The position numbers were made by a program, and so were the translations under genes. From Sphingobium sp. OAS761 (GTDB lineage: Bacteria; Pseudomonadota; Alphaproteobacteria; Sphingomonadales; Sphingomonadaceae): a DNA stretch of 64,000 bases. The stretch spans positions 1 to 64,000 of the forward strand of contig NZ_JALJVY010000008.1 of the NCBI RefSeq assembly GCF_024168485.1, written 5' to 3'. The notes beneath the pieces are model-generated. The model made no database searches, was not told where the DNA came from, and saw only the letters and a list, made by a program, of their open reading frames with translations. Below are positions 55,296-62,816 of this stretch, one piece after another (the first letter of the stretch is position 1; every line of letters begins with the position of its first letter).

Positions 55296-55946
55296 TCAGG
55301 TGCAGCTTGCCGTGGCGCTGGTGGCTAGGCCGCCCGCATTCTTGATCGTCTGGTCGGTCCGTTCGCGCACGTTGAAGGCGCTGGCGTAGCGGATAACCTT
55401 CGCGCCGAAGATCGAATTGGTGATCAGCGGCTGGTAATTATAGGCGACCTCGACGAACATGACCGCGGTGCCGCTCGACGCGCTCACCTTTTTACCTGTC
55501 GGTCCCATGCCGCTCGCCATGCTGGACGATGTGGCGCCGTCGCCGGCGACGCCATAGCTGGACGTGAAGCCGCCCGTGCCCCAGCAGCGCTGCCAGCGGA
55601 TAAATTGGCCCGCATTCGCTCCCGTCTGACCGTTTGGCTCCAGGTCGGACAGGATGATCCGGCCGTTGGTCTTCAGATTGAGCGACGTCGATGAAAGGTC
55701 CGCGCCGGTCATGATTTCGTTGACATCGGCTTCGTCGATGGAAGTCCGGACGCGCGATGCATTGTCCGCCACCAGAAGCGCGATCTGGCTTACCCGCAGG
55801 TGGGCGAGCGAAAGATTGGCGCATTCCAGCCCGGCCATGCACAGCACTACCAGCACCGGGAGGGAGAAGGCGAACTCGATAAGCGCCAGGCCGCTATCGT
55901 CGCGGCGCAGTCGCCGAAAAAGGGTGGAAAGGGGCATATATGTCAT
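55296..55946 (-). CDS. TadE-like pilus assembly/secreted pseudopilin protein
   Basis: A 216-residue protein with the TadE signature at the N-terminus: RLRRDDSGLALIEFAFSLPV followed by a hydrophobic helix (VLVVLCMAGLECANL). The extracytoplasmic part has a cysteine pair (QRCWG and the C-terminal ASCT). TadE/TadF pseudopilins support Flp/Tad pilus assembly. It overlaps the upstream TadE-like gene by four bases. No tadA/B/C or cpa genes are in the window, so this is either a separate cluster or a variant system. Confidence 0.82.
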   Translation of the reverse strand: MTYMPLSTLFRRLRRDDSGLALIEFAFSLPVLVVLCMAGLECANLSLAHLRVSQIALLVADNASRVRTSIDEADVNEIMTGADLSSTSLNLKTNGRIILSDLEPNGQTGANAGQFIRWQRCWGTGGFTSSYGVAGDGATSSSMASGMGPTGKKVSASSGTAVMFVEVAYNYQPLITNSIFGAKVIRYASAFNVRERTDQTIKNAGGLATSATASCT

Positions 55947-56542
55947 GAGCAGCGTATCGTGGGTGTGCCCTGGTTGGCCCAGGGCTGGTTGCGGACCATG
56001 GTGGTGACGGTAATGGACTGGTTCGCGCTCCAACCCAGCATCTTGGCCATCGGGAACAGGCGCGGCTGGGTGATCGTGACTTCGTAATAGACGATATCGT
56101 CAGCGCTGCCGAGCCCGCTGGAACCGCCCGCTGCGTCGTAGCTGCCGTTGCCGTTGGCGTCTTCGTAGCAGTCGCCGCTATTATAGGTGCCCAGCGGCGC
56201 TGTGTCGGACGTGATCTTTTCCGGCTTCCCGACGCGCGAGAAATTATAATAGCTTTTTTTCACGATGGACGGCGGCGATCCGTTCTTGGCGGCGATAGCT
56301 GCCATCTGGCTCTGGATATATGCGTCGAACTGGGTTGCGTTGAGTGTGCCGACCGAGGCCGCACGCGCCGCCTTTTCCAGCGTTCCGCGCGCGACCGATC
56401 GCAGGTAGGATGTATAGGCCAGGTCGCCGATCCCCATGATGGTGAGGATCAGTGCCGGCGAGATAAGCCCGAACTCCAGCAGCGTCACGCCGCGCCGGTC
56501 GCGCCGGAGCCGATGCAGCCATGTTCGCGCGGCACGGATCAT
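55943..56542 (-). CDS. TadE-family pilus assembly protein
   Basis: A 199-residue protein with RLRRDRRGVTLLEFGLISPA and a membrane helix (ALILTIMGIGDLAYTSYL), the TadE pattern with the Glu five residues after the Gly. The later part carries an Asn/Asp/Gly-rich stretch (DCYEDANGNGSYDAAGG), which may bind calcium. It starts in an ATGA overlap with the end of the TadG-like gene and overlaps the next TadE-like start in the same way, making a three-gene translationally coupled unit. Confidence 0.85.
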   Translation of the reverse strand: MIRAARTWLHRLRRDRRGVTLLEFGLISPALILTIMGIGDLAYTSYLRSVARGTLEKAARAASVGTLNATQFDAYIQSQMAAIAAKNGSPPSIVKKSYYNFSRVGKPEKITSDTAPLGTYNSGDCYEDANGNGSYDAAGGSSGLGSADDIVYYEVTITQPRLFPMAKMLGWSANQSITVTTMVRNQPWANQGTPTIRCS

Positions 56543-58605
56543 TGCGACAGCCTCAATCCGCCGATATTCTTGGCGATGTCCTTGAACTTCTGGCTGAGGG
56601 ACGCGGAGGTATAGGCCATGGTCCAGTGGTTGGACGATGTCGCGCAGTTCTGAAGCGGCGTCTGGATGTCGCCTTCCGCCTGATTGCGGAACCCGATGAC
56701 CCAGATGGTGATACCCTTCGACTTGATCGAGTTGCACAGCATCTGAAGCCGCGTGTTGTGGATCGCCGTCAGCCCTGCATTGTCGGTGCTGCCCGACGCC
56801 ACGCGGGCGTCCAACTGCTGATAGCCATATGCGCCATAGACCTGGTCATACGCGCTCATGTCGCCGTCCGTCATGAAGACGATGTGGCGGGAGATGTTGA
56901 AGCCGTTGGGCGCGGTAGAGTTGTCGCTGGCGAAAATGCCGGTGGGGGACAGGAATCGCGCACCCCACAGCATGCCGATGTCGTGATAGGTGCCCCCTAC
57001 TGCCGCCAGGCCGTTCACATAGCTGTCAAAGCTGCTCGACTGGCCGGTGGGGATCGCAGAACGGCTGCTATAGCTTGAGAGCGTGCGCGCCTGGCTCGGA
57101 CAGGCCATCCACCCTCCGCTTATCCGGCTGCTGGTGTTGAGCCATGCGCCTGTGGAGGTGTTGCTGCGCGAAAATTCGACATCGGGCCAGTGGGGACGCC
57201 ACTTGGTTTGCGTATTGGTCGGCAACGTGTCGATTTGCAAATCGAAAGCGTTGGTCGGAATGGCGCTGGTCGAACTGCTCGCGGTGATGCTGCTGTCGGT
57301 GTCGCGTTCCTCGATACAGCCGGCCCAGGTCGACGTCGACGATACGGTGTTGCCATAGGAATCCGTTGCCGCGCCGGCCACATAGGCCGGATTGGGTACG
57401 GCATTGCCGGTGATGTAGCCGGATACATCCAGCGGATATTTTCCGTACCTCCATGCCCATTGCGGTGTCTGGGTGACGGTATAGGTGCGGCGCTCGACAT
57501 AATTACTGTATGTCGTCGACGTCCAGTCGCGCCGATAGCGACTACTGGAATAATAGCAGGAGCCGTACGAATAGTCCGTGCCCGTCGTGGTGCGCGTTTC
57601 CGTGCCGGTCGTCGTGATGACGCCGTCGCTGTCGGTCGTCGACGATGTGTTGGACGTGGTCGACGACGATGAGGTCGTATCCGACTGGACGCTGGGACAG
57701 CTATATCGGTTCGTGTCCTGGCCACTGTCGCTGCTGGTCGACCCGGAGATTTTGGACCAGCTCCCATAGCTTGTGGATGAGGCATAGCTGGCAATATAGC
57801 GCTCGCGGGTCTGATAGTCCCACTGTTCACCGCTGGTGCCGCCGACAAGGAAGCTCGCCGGCAACTGATAGCCGACATTCACGGTCGAACTGTAGGGCAT
57901 GAAGCCGTAGCGGATGCGGCCGGTGCTGTCCGACCCCGCGCCAAGCGTGTCGTAGAAATCCTTGACCGCTTGCTTCAGCGCGGCGAGGCGGGTGGTCGTG
58001 CCGCCGGCGCCGTCGTCGATGGCATAGGCCATCGACCCGGTAGTATCGAGCACCAGCATGATGTCGGTGTTGCCGATGTCGAACCGGCTTTCGCAGGTGA
58101 CCTCCAGCGGCAGGGTCATATATTTGAAGATCTGCATCACGGTCGTCGGCATTGTCGTCTGTGCGGAAACCTGCACCGTGGTGGTCTCGCCAGGCTTGCT
58201 CCGGATCGTCGGCGTGAAGTTGGCCGTCCCAAACGTGCCCTGCGGGAAATTGAAATCGAAGAATTTTCTGGCTTCGGTGATATTGGCTGACGTCATCGAC
58301 GATGTCGTCATCGCGCGACGACCCGCCAGTGCGGCCGCGTCGCAGGCCTGCTGCATACGGGCGCGGGCCATATAGGCACGGCTCATGTCCAGCCCGCCGC
58401 CGATGAGGGCGGCCAGCGGAATGATCGCCGCTGCGACCATCGCCATGGTGTTGCCAGCCTGGTTCCTGGCAAGACGCGTCAGAAATCCCATGCCATGCTC
58501 GTTTTGCTTGCCCATTTGTTCGCCATCACCCATGTCGCGCCCGTTTCCCCCCACATCGGGCAGGGCAGCCTTTCCGCCTATGCGGGCGCAGTCGTTAGAA
58601 TGCAT
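56539..58605 (-). CDS. TadG-like pilus assembly protein with VWA-type domain
   Basis: A 688-residue protein. After a polar start it has the TadG N-terminal segment (RLARNQAGNTMAMVAAAIIP, GGLDMSRAYMARARMQQACD), then a VWA domain whose MIDAS motif is DIMLVLDTTGSMAYAID (DxTxS). A Ser/Thr/Tyr-rich insertion of about 100 residues lies between (SDTTSSSSTTSNTSSTTDSD as part). The second half reads RHIVFMTDGDMSAYDQVYGA and MLCNSIKSKGITIWVIGFRN. The exact start is uncertain: ATG 58605, or internal ATGs at about 58533 and 58515. It is the first gene of the TadG-TadE-TadE operon. Confidence 0.85.
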   Translation of the reverse strand: MHSNDCARIGGKAALPDVGGNGRDMGDGEQMGKQNEHGMGFLTRLARNQAGNTMAMVAAAIIPLAALIGGGLDMSRAYMARARMQQACDAAALAGRRAMTTSSMTSANITEARKFFDFNFPQGTFGTANFTPTIRSKPGETTTVQVSAQTTMPTTVMQIFKYMTLPLEVTCESRFDIGNTDIMLVLDTTGSMAYAIDDGAGGTTTRLAALKQAVKDFYDTLGAGSDSTGRIRYGFMPYSSTVNVGYQLPASFLVGGTSGEQWDYQTRERYIASYASSTSYGSWSKISGSTSSDSGQDTNRYSCPSVQSDTTSSSSTTSNTSSTTDSDGVITTTGTETRTTTGTDYSYGSCYYSSSRYRRDWTSTTYSNYVERRTYTVTQTPQWAWRYGKYPLDVSGYITGNAVPNPAYVAGAATDSYGNTVSSTSTWAGCIEERDTDSSITASSSTSAIPTNAFDLQIDTLPTNTQTKWRPHWPDVEFSRSNTSTGAWLNTSSRISGGWMACPSQARTLSSYSSRSAIPTGQSSSFDSYVNGLAAVGGTYHDIGMLWGARFLSPTGIFASDNSTAPNGFNISRHIVFMTDGDMSAYDQVYGAYGYQQLDARVASGSTDNAGLTAIHNTRLQMLCNSIKSKGITIWVIGFRNQAEGDIQTPLQNCATSSNHWTMAYTSASLSQKFKDIAKNIGGLRLSQ

Positions 58606-58658
58606 ATGAGGAACCTGGTTAAGATCATGATAATGCCGTTACGCTTCGGGACCGCGCC

Positions 58659-59306
58659 GTGACCTCCTCCGACCTTTCGCCGCTGGCCGGATTGCTGGCC
58701 GCCCACGCGGGAACGGCGGCGCCCCGGCATCGTGCGCTCTGGGCGTTCGACGCGCGTCTTGCGCATGTCGCGCGGACGACCAGCGAACCTGCGATCGCGC
58801 AGATGCGTCTTGCCTGGTGGAATGACGTCATTACCGACGGCGTGAAGGGCCGTGGTGAGCCTGTGGTCGATGCCATGCGGGCTACCGGCGCGATGGCTGC
58901 GCCCGGGTTGGCGGGGATGATCGACGGATGGGAAGTGCTGGCGGTCGAGCCGGAAATCGGCCCCGAAGGCTTGCGCGACTATGCGGCCGGGCGGGGCGGG
59001 GGGCTATTCCGGGCACTGGCCGACGCGCCGGTGGCGCCGGACTGGCTGGACGCTTCGGGGCAGGTCTGGGCCTTGTGGGATCTGGCCGGGCATGTGCACG
59101 ACGCCGCGCTTGCGCGCGCGGCGGGCGACCTGGCCCGCACCCTTTTGCCCCAAGCGGACGCTGCGCGCTGGACGTCTGCCCTTCGTCCGCTTCGTATCGC
59201 CTACACGCTGGCGCGACAGGATGTGCTGGAGGGCCGGGGAGCGCCAACCGGCATTTCGCGCCGCTTTGCATTGCGGCTGATGCGGATCGCGCTTGTCGGG
59301 CGCTAG
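58659..59306 (+). CDS. Squalene/phytoene synthase family-like protein (NDUFAF6-type, short)
   Basis: A 215-residue protein that aligns with the trans-isoprenyl synthase fold, pattern AFDARLAHVARTTSEPAIAQ, MRLAWWNDVITDGVKGRGEP and GLRDYAAGRGGGLFRALADA. The two aspartate-rich metal motifs of active synthases (DxxxD) are not seen, as in NDUFAF6, the mitochondrial complex I assembly factor. A structural or assembly role is therefore likelier than catalysis. It starts with GTG and is followed by a separate EF-hand gene 47 bases later. Confidence 0.7.
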   Translation: MTSSDLSPLAGLLAAHAGTAAPRHRALWAFDARLAHVARTTSEPAIAQMRLAWWNDVITDGVKGRGEPVVDAMRATGAMAAPGLAGMIDGWEVLAVEPEIGPEGLRDYAAGRGGGLFRALADAPVAPDWLDASGQVWALWDLAGHVHDAALARAAGDLARTLLPQADAARWTSALRPLRIAYTLARQDVLEGRGAPTGISRRFALRLMRIALVGR

Positions 59307-59353
59307 CCCATCGGGATAGCCTGTCGTTGCAACCCGATGAGGGAGGATATGCG

Positions 59354-59818
59354 ATGGGGCGATTGCTGGCCGGCGGGTTGATGGCGCTGCTGCTTGTGGC
59401 GGCGGGCCTGTTCTGGTGGCAGGGAAGGGCGCGCAACGAACCGGTGCCTGAACTTGCCGTCGCGCCTGCGCCGCCGCCATCGGTCGAGCCATTGCCGCAA
59501 GGGGACGAGGATGCCGTGGGCGACGCCCCGCCCATGCCGCCGGAGGCCAGCCCGCAGACCCGGGAGCAGAAACGCTTTGCCCGCTACGACCGCAACCGCG
59601 ACGGCGTCATCACCCGGATCGAGATGATGGGCAGCCGCACCAGAGCGTTCAAGGCGCTGGACAAGGATGGCGACAACCTCCTGTCCTTCGAGGAATGGGC
59701 CGTCGCCACATCGGATCGTTTCGGCGCGGCGGATACGGACAGGGACGGCAAGCTCACGCCCGCCGAATTTGCCGCGACCGCGCCGAAGCGGTCCGCGAAA
59801 CCGAAATGCAAATGCTGA
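59354..59818 (+). CDS. Membrane-anchored or secreted EF-hand protein
   Basis: A 154-residue protein with an N-terminal hydrophobic helix (LLAGGLMALLLVAAGLFWW), a Pro/Ala-rich linker and three EF-hand calcium loops: DRNRDGVITRIE, DKDGDNLLSFEE and DTDRDGKLTPAE. Each has Asp at positions 1, 3 and 5, Gly at 6 and Glu at 12. The C-terminus is basic with a Cys pair (KPKCKC). It probably binds calcium in the periplasm. The ATG at 59354 follows GGGAGG. Confidence 0.85.
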   Translation: MGRLLAGGLMALLLVAAGLFWWQGRARNEPVPELAVAPAPPPSVEPLPQGDEDAVGDAPPMPPEASPQTREQKRFARYDRNRDGVITRIEMMGSRTRAFKALDKDGDNLLSFEEWAVATSDRFGAADTDRDGKLTPAEFAATAPKRSAKPKCKC

Positions 59819-59836
59819 CGCGCCCTGCGGCGTGGC

Positions 59837-61180
59837 TCAGGCGATGGCCATGTCCCGCATCCACAGGCCCAACGACGCGCGGGCGCGGGCGGTATAGGCC
59901 TCCTTGCGGCTCTTCTTCTTGACGTCCTCCAAGGTCGGGAAGAGTCCGAAATTGACGTTCATCGGCTGATAGTCCGCGGTTTGCACATTGCCCGTCACAT
60001 GGCCCAGCAGCGCGCCCAGCGCGGTGTCGGCCGGCGGCGGGCCGAAGGCGTGGCCCAGCAATTCCGCCGCCGCGAAACGTCCCGCGAGCAGGCCGATGGC
60101 CGCGCTCTCGACATAGCCTTCGCACCCGGTCATCTGGCCGGCGAAGCGGATATGCGGCATTGCGTTCATGCGCAGCGTCGCATCCAGCAGCTTGGGGCTC
60201 TGGATGAAAGTGTTGCGATGCAGCCCGCCCAGCCGCGCGAATTCCGCCTTCTCAAGGCCGGGGATGGTGCGGAACAGGTCCACCTGCGCGCCATGTTTCA
60301 GCTTGGTCTGAAACCCGACCATGTTCCACAGCGTGCCGCTGGCATTGTCCTGCCGCAACTGAACCACGGCATAGGGCCAGCGGCCGGTGCGCGGATTATC
60401 GAGCCCCATCGGCTTCATCGGTCCATGGCGCAGCGTTTCCGGGCCGCGAGAGGCCATGACCTCGATCGGCATGCAGCCTTCGAAATAGGGGGTGCTGGCC
60501 TCCCATTCCTTGAATTCCGTCTTTTCGCCATCCAGCAGCCCCTGGACGAAGGCCTGATACTGGTCCCTGTCCATCGGGCAGTTGATATAATCCTTGCCCT
60601 CGCCGCCGCCCGGACCGATCTTGTCCCAGCGATTGGCCATCCAGCACTGTTCCATGTCGATGCTGTCGCGATGGATGACCGGGGCGATTGCGTCGAAAAA
60701 GGCCAGATGCTCCATGCCCGCCGCCGCGCCGATGCTGCGCGCAAGGGTTTCGGCGGTCAACGGCCCGGTGGCGACGATGGTCATGCCCTGTGCCGGCAGC
60801 GTGTCGATGCGCTCCCGCACGATCTCGACATTGGGATGTCCGGCCAGCGTGCGGGTGACGCCATCCGAAAAGACATGACGGTCGACCGCCAGCGCCGATC
60901 CCGCCGGAACCTTCGCCGGTTCCGCCTGCGCCATGATCAGCGACCCAAGTTGACGCATTTCCTGATGCAGCAGGCCCACGGCATTCTTGTCCGCGTCATC
61001 GGACCGGAAGCTGTTGGAACAGACGAGTTCGGCAAGGCCGTCGGTCTGGTGCGCGGGGGTCATGTCACCTGATCCGCGCATTTCCGACAGGCGGACGCGG
61101 ACGCCCGCCTGCGCGAGCTGCCATGCCGCCTCCGACCCGGCCAGCCCGCCGCCGATGATATGCACCTGATGATCCGTCAC
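59837..61180 (-). CDS. trmFO: Methylenetetrahydrofolate-tRNA-(uracil-54) methyltransferase
   Basis: A 447-residue flavoprotein that methylates U54 of tRNA using methylene-THF and FADH2. The FAD-binding motif [16 protein letters not shown] is at the N-terminus. Typical segments are [55 protein letters not shown] in close form, and [20 protein letters not shown]. The start is GTG at 61180. The enzyme replaces the SAM-dependent TrmA in this group. Confidence 0.95.
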   Translation of the reverse strand: MTDHQVHIIGGGLAGSEAAWQLAQAGVRVRLSEMRGSGDMTPAHQTDGLAELVCSNSFRSDDADKNAVGLLHQEMRQLGSLIMAQAEPAKVPAGSALAVDRHVFSDGVTRTLAGHPNVEIVRERIDTLPAQGMTIVATGPLTAETLARSIGAAAGMEHLAFFDAIAPVIHRDSIDMEQCWMANRWDKIGPGGGEGKDYINCPMDRDQYQAFVQGLLDGEKTEFKEWEASTPYFEGCMPIEVMASRGPETLRHGPMKPMGLDNPRTGRWPYAVVQLRQDNASGTLWNMVGFQTKLKHGAQVDLFRTIPGLEKAEFARLGGLHRNTFIQSPKLLDATLRMNAMPHIRFAGQMTGCEGYVESAAIGLLAGRFAAAELLGHAFGPPPADTALGALLGHVTGNVQTADYQPMNVNFGLFPTLEDVKKKSRKEAYTARARASLGLWMRDMAIA

Positions 61181-61241
61181 ATTATGTCCCAAGTCTGTAT
61201 GGAAAGCGGGCGCTCTACCACGGTGCGGGACGGCTGTCAGG

Positions 61242-61658
61242 TCATTGCCACCGCCCGCACAGCCATCCGCACAGGGTCGAAGTGACAATTAACGCGAAGC
61301 AGAGCGGCCCTCCCATTTCTCCGGCCGGAAAGGCGATAAGCGGCAGTGCGCCGATCATCCCGCCGGCCAATGCCCAGAAAATGGACGACCGGAAACCGGC
61401 GTGCCATGCGGACAGGCCCTGCATCAGCACCAGACCCGTCAGTATCGGCATGATGGAGAGGGGCACGCCGACCACGACGGACAGGCCGAGCAGCAGCAAC
61501 GCGTTGCCGAAATGGCCGGGAAGGTCCGTCAGTCGAAACGCAAGGGCATCGGGTAGTCTGAGATACAGGTCGGCAAGGAAATAGCAGCTGATGAAGACCG
61601 GACCGGCGGCGACGATGGCAATGGGGATGCCACGACCCCTGCGATTGTCGGCATACAT
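61242..61658 (-). CDS. Hypothetical four-helix membrane protein
   Basis: A 138-residue protein with about four hydrophobic helices ([60 protein letters not shown] and [17 protein letters not shown]). No family is recognised. It lies 56 bases downstream of another membrane protein gene and may share a transcript with it and with the GbsR-type regulator upstream. Confidence 0.6.
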   Translation of the reverse strand: MYADNRRGRGIPIAIVAAGPVFISCYFLADLYLRLPDALAFRLTDLPGHFGNALLLLGLSVVVGVPLSIMPILTGLVLMQGLSAWHAGFRSSIFWALAGGMIGALPLIAFPAGEMGGPLCFALIVTSTLCGWLCGRWQ

Positions 61659-61714
61659 GAGATGTCTCCCTGGAAAGGGTGCGGGCGGCGTCGTGGCCGC
61701 CCGCGCTTCGATCG

Positions 61715-62086
61715 TCAGGCTGCTCGGGGATGTCCATCGGTCAGCCAGCCATTCACCTTTCGCCCGAAATGCGAGATGGCGCCCATGTTGAAGAAGTGCA
61801 TGCCACCCAGCACGAGCACGGCAAGGCCGATCTTGGCACTGAGAAAGCGGATGGTTTCCGCATAGGTCGCCGGTTCCCGCCCCAGGCTCAATGTCAGGGT
61901 GATGAACCCGATGTTGACCAGATAGAAGCCGACCACCAGCAGATGATTGGTCGATGCCGCCAGTTGTTCGTTGTGACCGAAGCACTGGATCAGGAAGACT
62001 TCGCCGTTCTTCGACAGGGTCCGGGCGACCCAAATGGTGATGGCGAGGGTGACGAGCAGATAGAGCGCATAGGCAGTTTCAACCAT
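61715..62086 (-). CDS. Small integral membrane protein next to a GbsR-type regulator
   Basis: A 123-residue protein with three to four helices (AYALYLLVTLAITIWVARTL, STNHLLVVGFYLVNIGFITL, KIGLAVLVLGGMHFFNMGAI). The N-terminal half carries a charged loop (KNGEVFLIQCFGHNEQLAAS). I do not know the function. A copy of the dyad found before the GbsR-type gene lies 28-45 bases before its start, which suggests control by that regulator. Confidence 0.65.
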   Translation of the reverse strand: MVETAYALYLLVTLAITIWVARTLSKNGEVFLIQCFGHNEQLAASTNHLLVVGFYLVNIGFITLTLSLGREPATYAETIRFLSAKIGLAVLVLGGMHFFNMGAISHFGRKVNGWLTDGHPRAA

Positions 62087-62113
62087 TTTCGTCTCCTTTG
62101 GTAAATTCCGTTA

Positions 62114-62131
62114 TTTCGGTAAAAACAGAAA
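62114..62131. promoter_or_regulatory. Candidate GbsR-type operator upstream of the small membrane protein
   Basis: TTTCGGT-AAAA-ACAGAAA (62114-62131) differs at one base from a perfect inverted repeat and closely matches TTTCTGT-AAAG-ACAGAAA at 62741-62758 before the regulator gene. The shared dyad at two promoters on either side of the regulator fits autoregulation plus control of the neighbour. Confidence 0.6.
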
Positions 62132-62174
62132 TTAATTAGCGAATCAAAACGGCGCATTGCGGTGCGAGAGGTCT

Positions 62175-62732
62175 CTAATCCTGCTTGGAGGCCTCCGCCT
62201 TTCCGCCCGGCAGGAAGCGGGCGATCCCGCCGCCCAGCTTCATCAGCGTTACCAGCGTGGGCTTGGGCAGGACACGGACCTGATCGTACCAGCGGCCGAT
62301 CCGTGCCATGAAATTATGCATGTGCAATATGCGGTCGCGCACATGGGACGGTGCGCTGTTGTCATGCGCCAGCCGCTGGGCCAGTTCGTCCAGCAGTGCA
62401 ATGGTAGGGTCGATTTCCCGTCGCTTGCGTTCCGCCACGATACGCGTCAGCATTTCCCACAAATCCAGTTCCGCGACGAAATGATCGCGCCGGTCGCCCT
62501 CCATGTGGACGCGGCGGACGATCTGATACCCCTGCAACTCCTTGAGCGCGGTCGACACGTTGGACCGGGCCAGCCCCAGCTGATCGACGATCTCGTCGGC
62601 GGGCAGGGGGCGGTCGGACAGATAGAGCATGGCGTGAACCTGGCTGACGGACCGGTTGACACCCCATTGCGTGCCCATCTCGCCCCAGTGCAGTACGAAG
62701 GCCTTGGCATCGGGATGGTCGAGCAGCGGCAT
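62175..62732 (-). CDS. GbsR/MarR-family transcriptional regulator
   Basis: A 185-residue protein with a winged-helix domain (SVSQVHAMLYLSDRPLPADE, QLGLARSNVSTALKELQGYQ, HMEGDRRDHFVAE as wing) and a C-terminal helical part (DELAQRLAHDNSAPSHVRDR). GbsR-type regulators in other bacteria respond to osmolytes or membrane stress. The ATG at 62732 is chosen; a perfect dyad lies 9 bases upstream, which fits autorepression. The downstream membrane gene carries the same site, so it is a likely target. Confidence 0.85.
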   Translation of the reverse strand: MPLLDHPDAKAFVLHWGEMGTQWGVNRSVSQVHAMLYLSDRPLPADEIVDQLGLARSNVSTALKELQGYQIVRRVHMEGDRRDHFVAELDLWEMLTRIVAERKRREIDPTIALLDELAQRLAHDNSAPSHVRDRILHMHNFMARIGRWYDQVRVLPKPTLVTLMKLGGGIARFLPGGKAEASKQD

Positions 62733-62740
62733 GACGTTCC

Positions 62741-62758
62741 TTTCTGTAAAGACAGAAA
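62741..62758. promoter_or_regulatory. Candidate GbsR-type operator at the regulator's own promoter
   Basis: TTTCTGT (62741-62747) and ACAGAAA (62752-62758) are a perfect 7-base inverted repeat with a 4-base centre (AAAG), ending 9 bases from the start codon on the minus strand. The partner copy is at 62114-62131. Confidence 0.65.
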
Positions 62759-62816
62759 TAACAGTAAGGAATGAGTCGCGCAAGGTTCTAATGCCAGGAT
62801 TGCGTCGGACGAACGG

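Noticed and set aside
57120-57878. Arg/Pro-rich open frame on the same strand as the TadG-like gene
   Set aside because: It is a shifted reading of the Ser/Thr-rich insertion of the TadG-like gene and has no start context.
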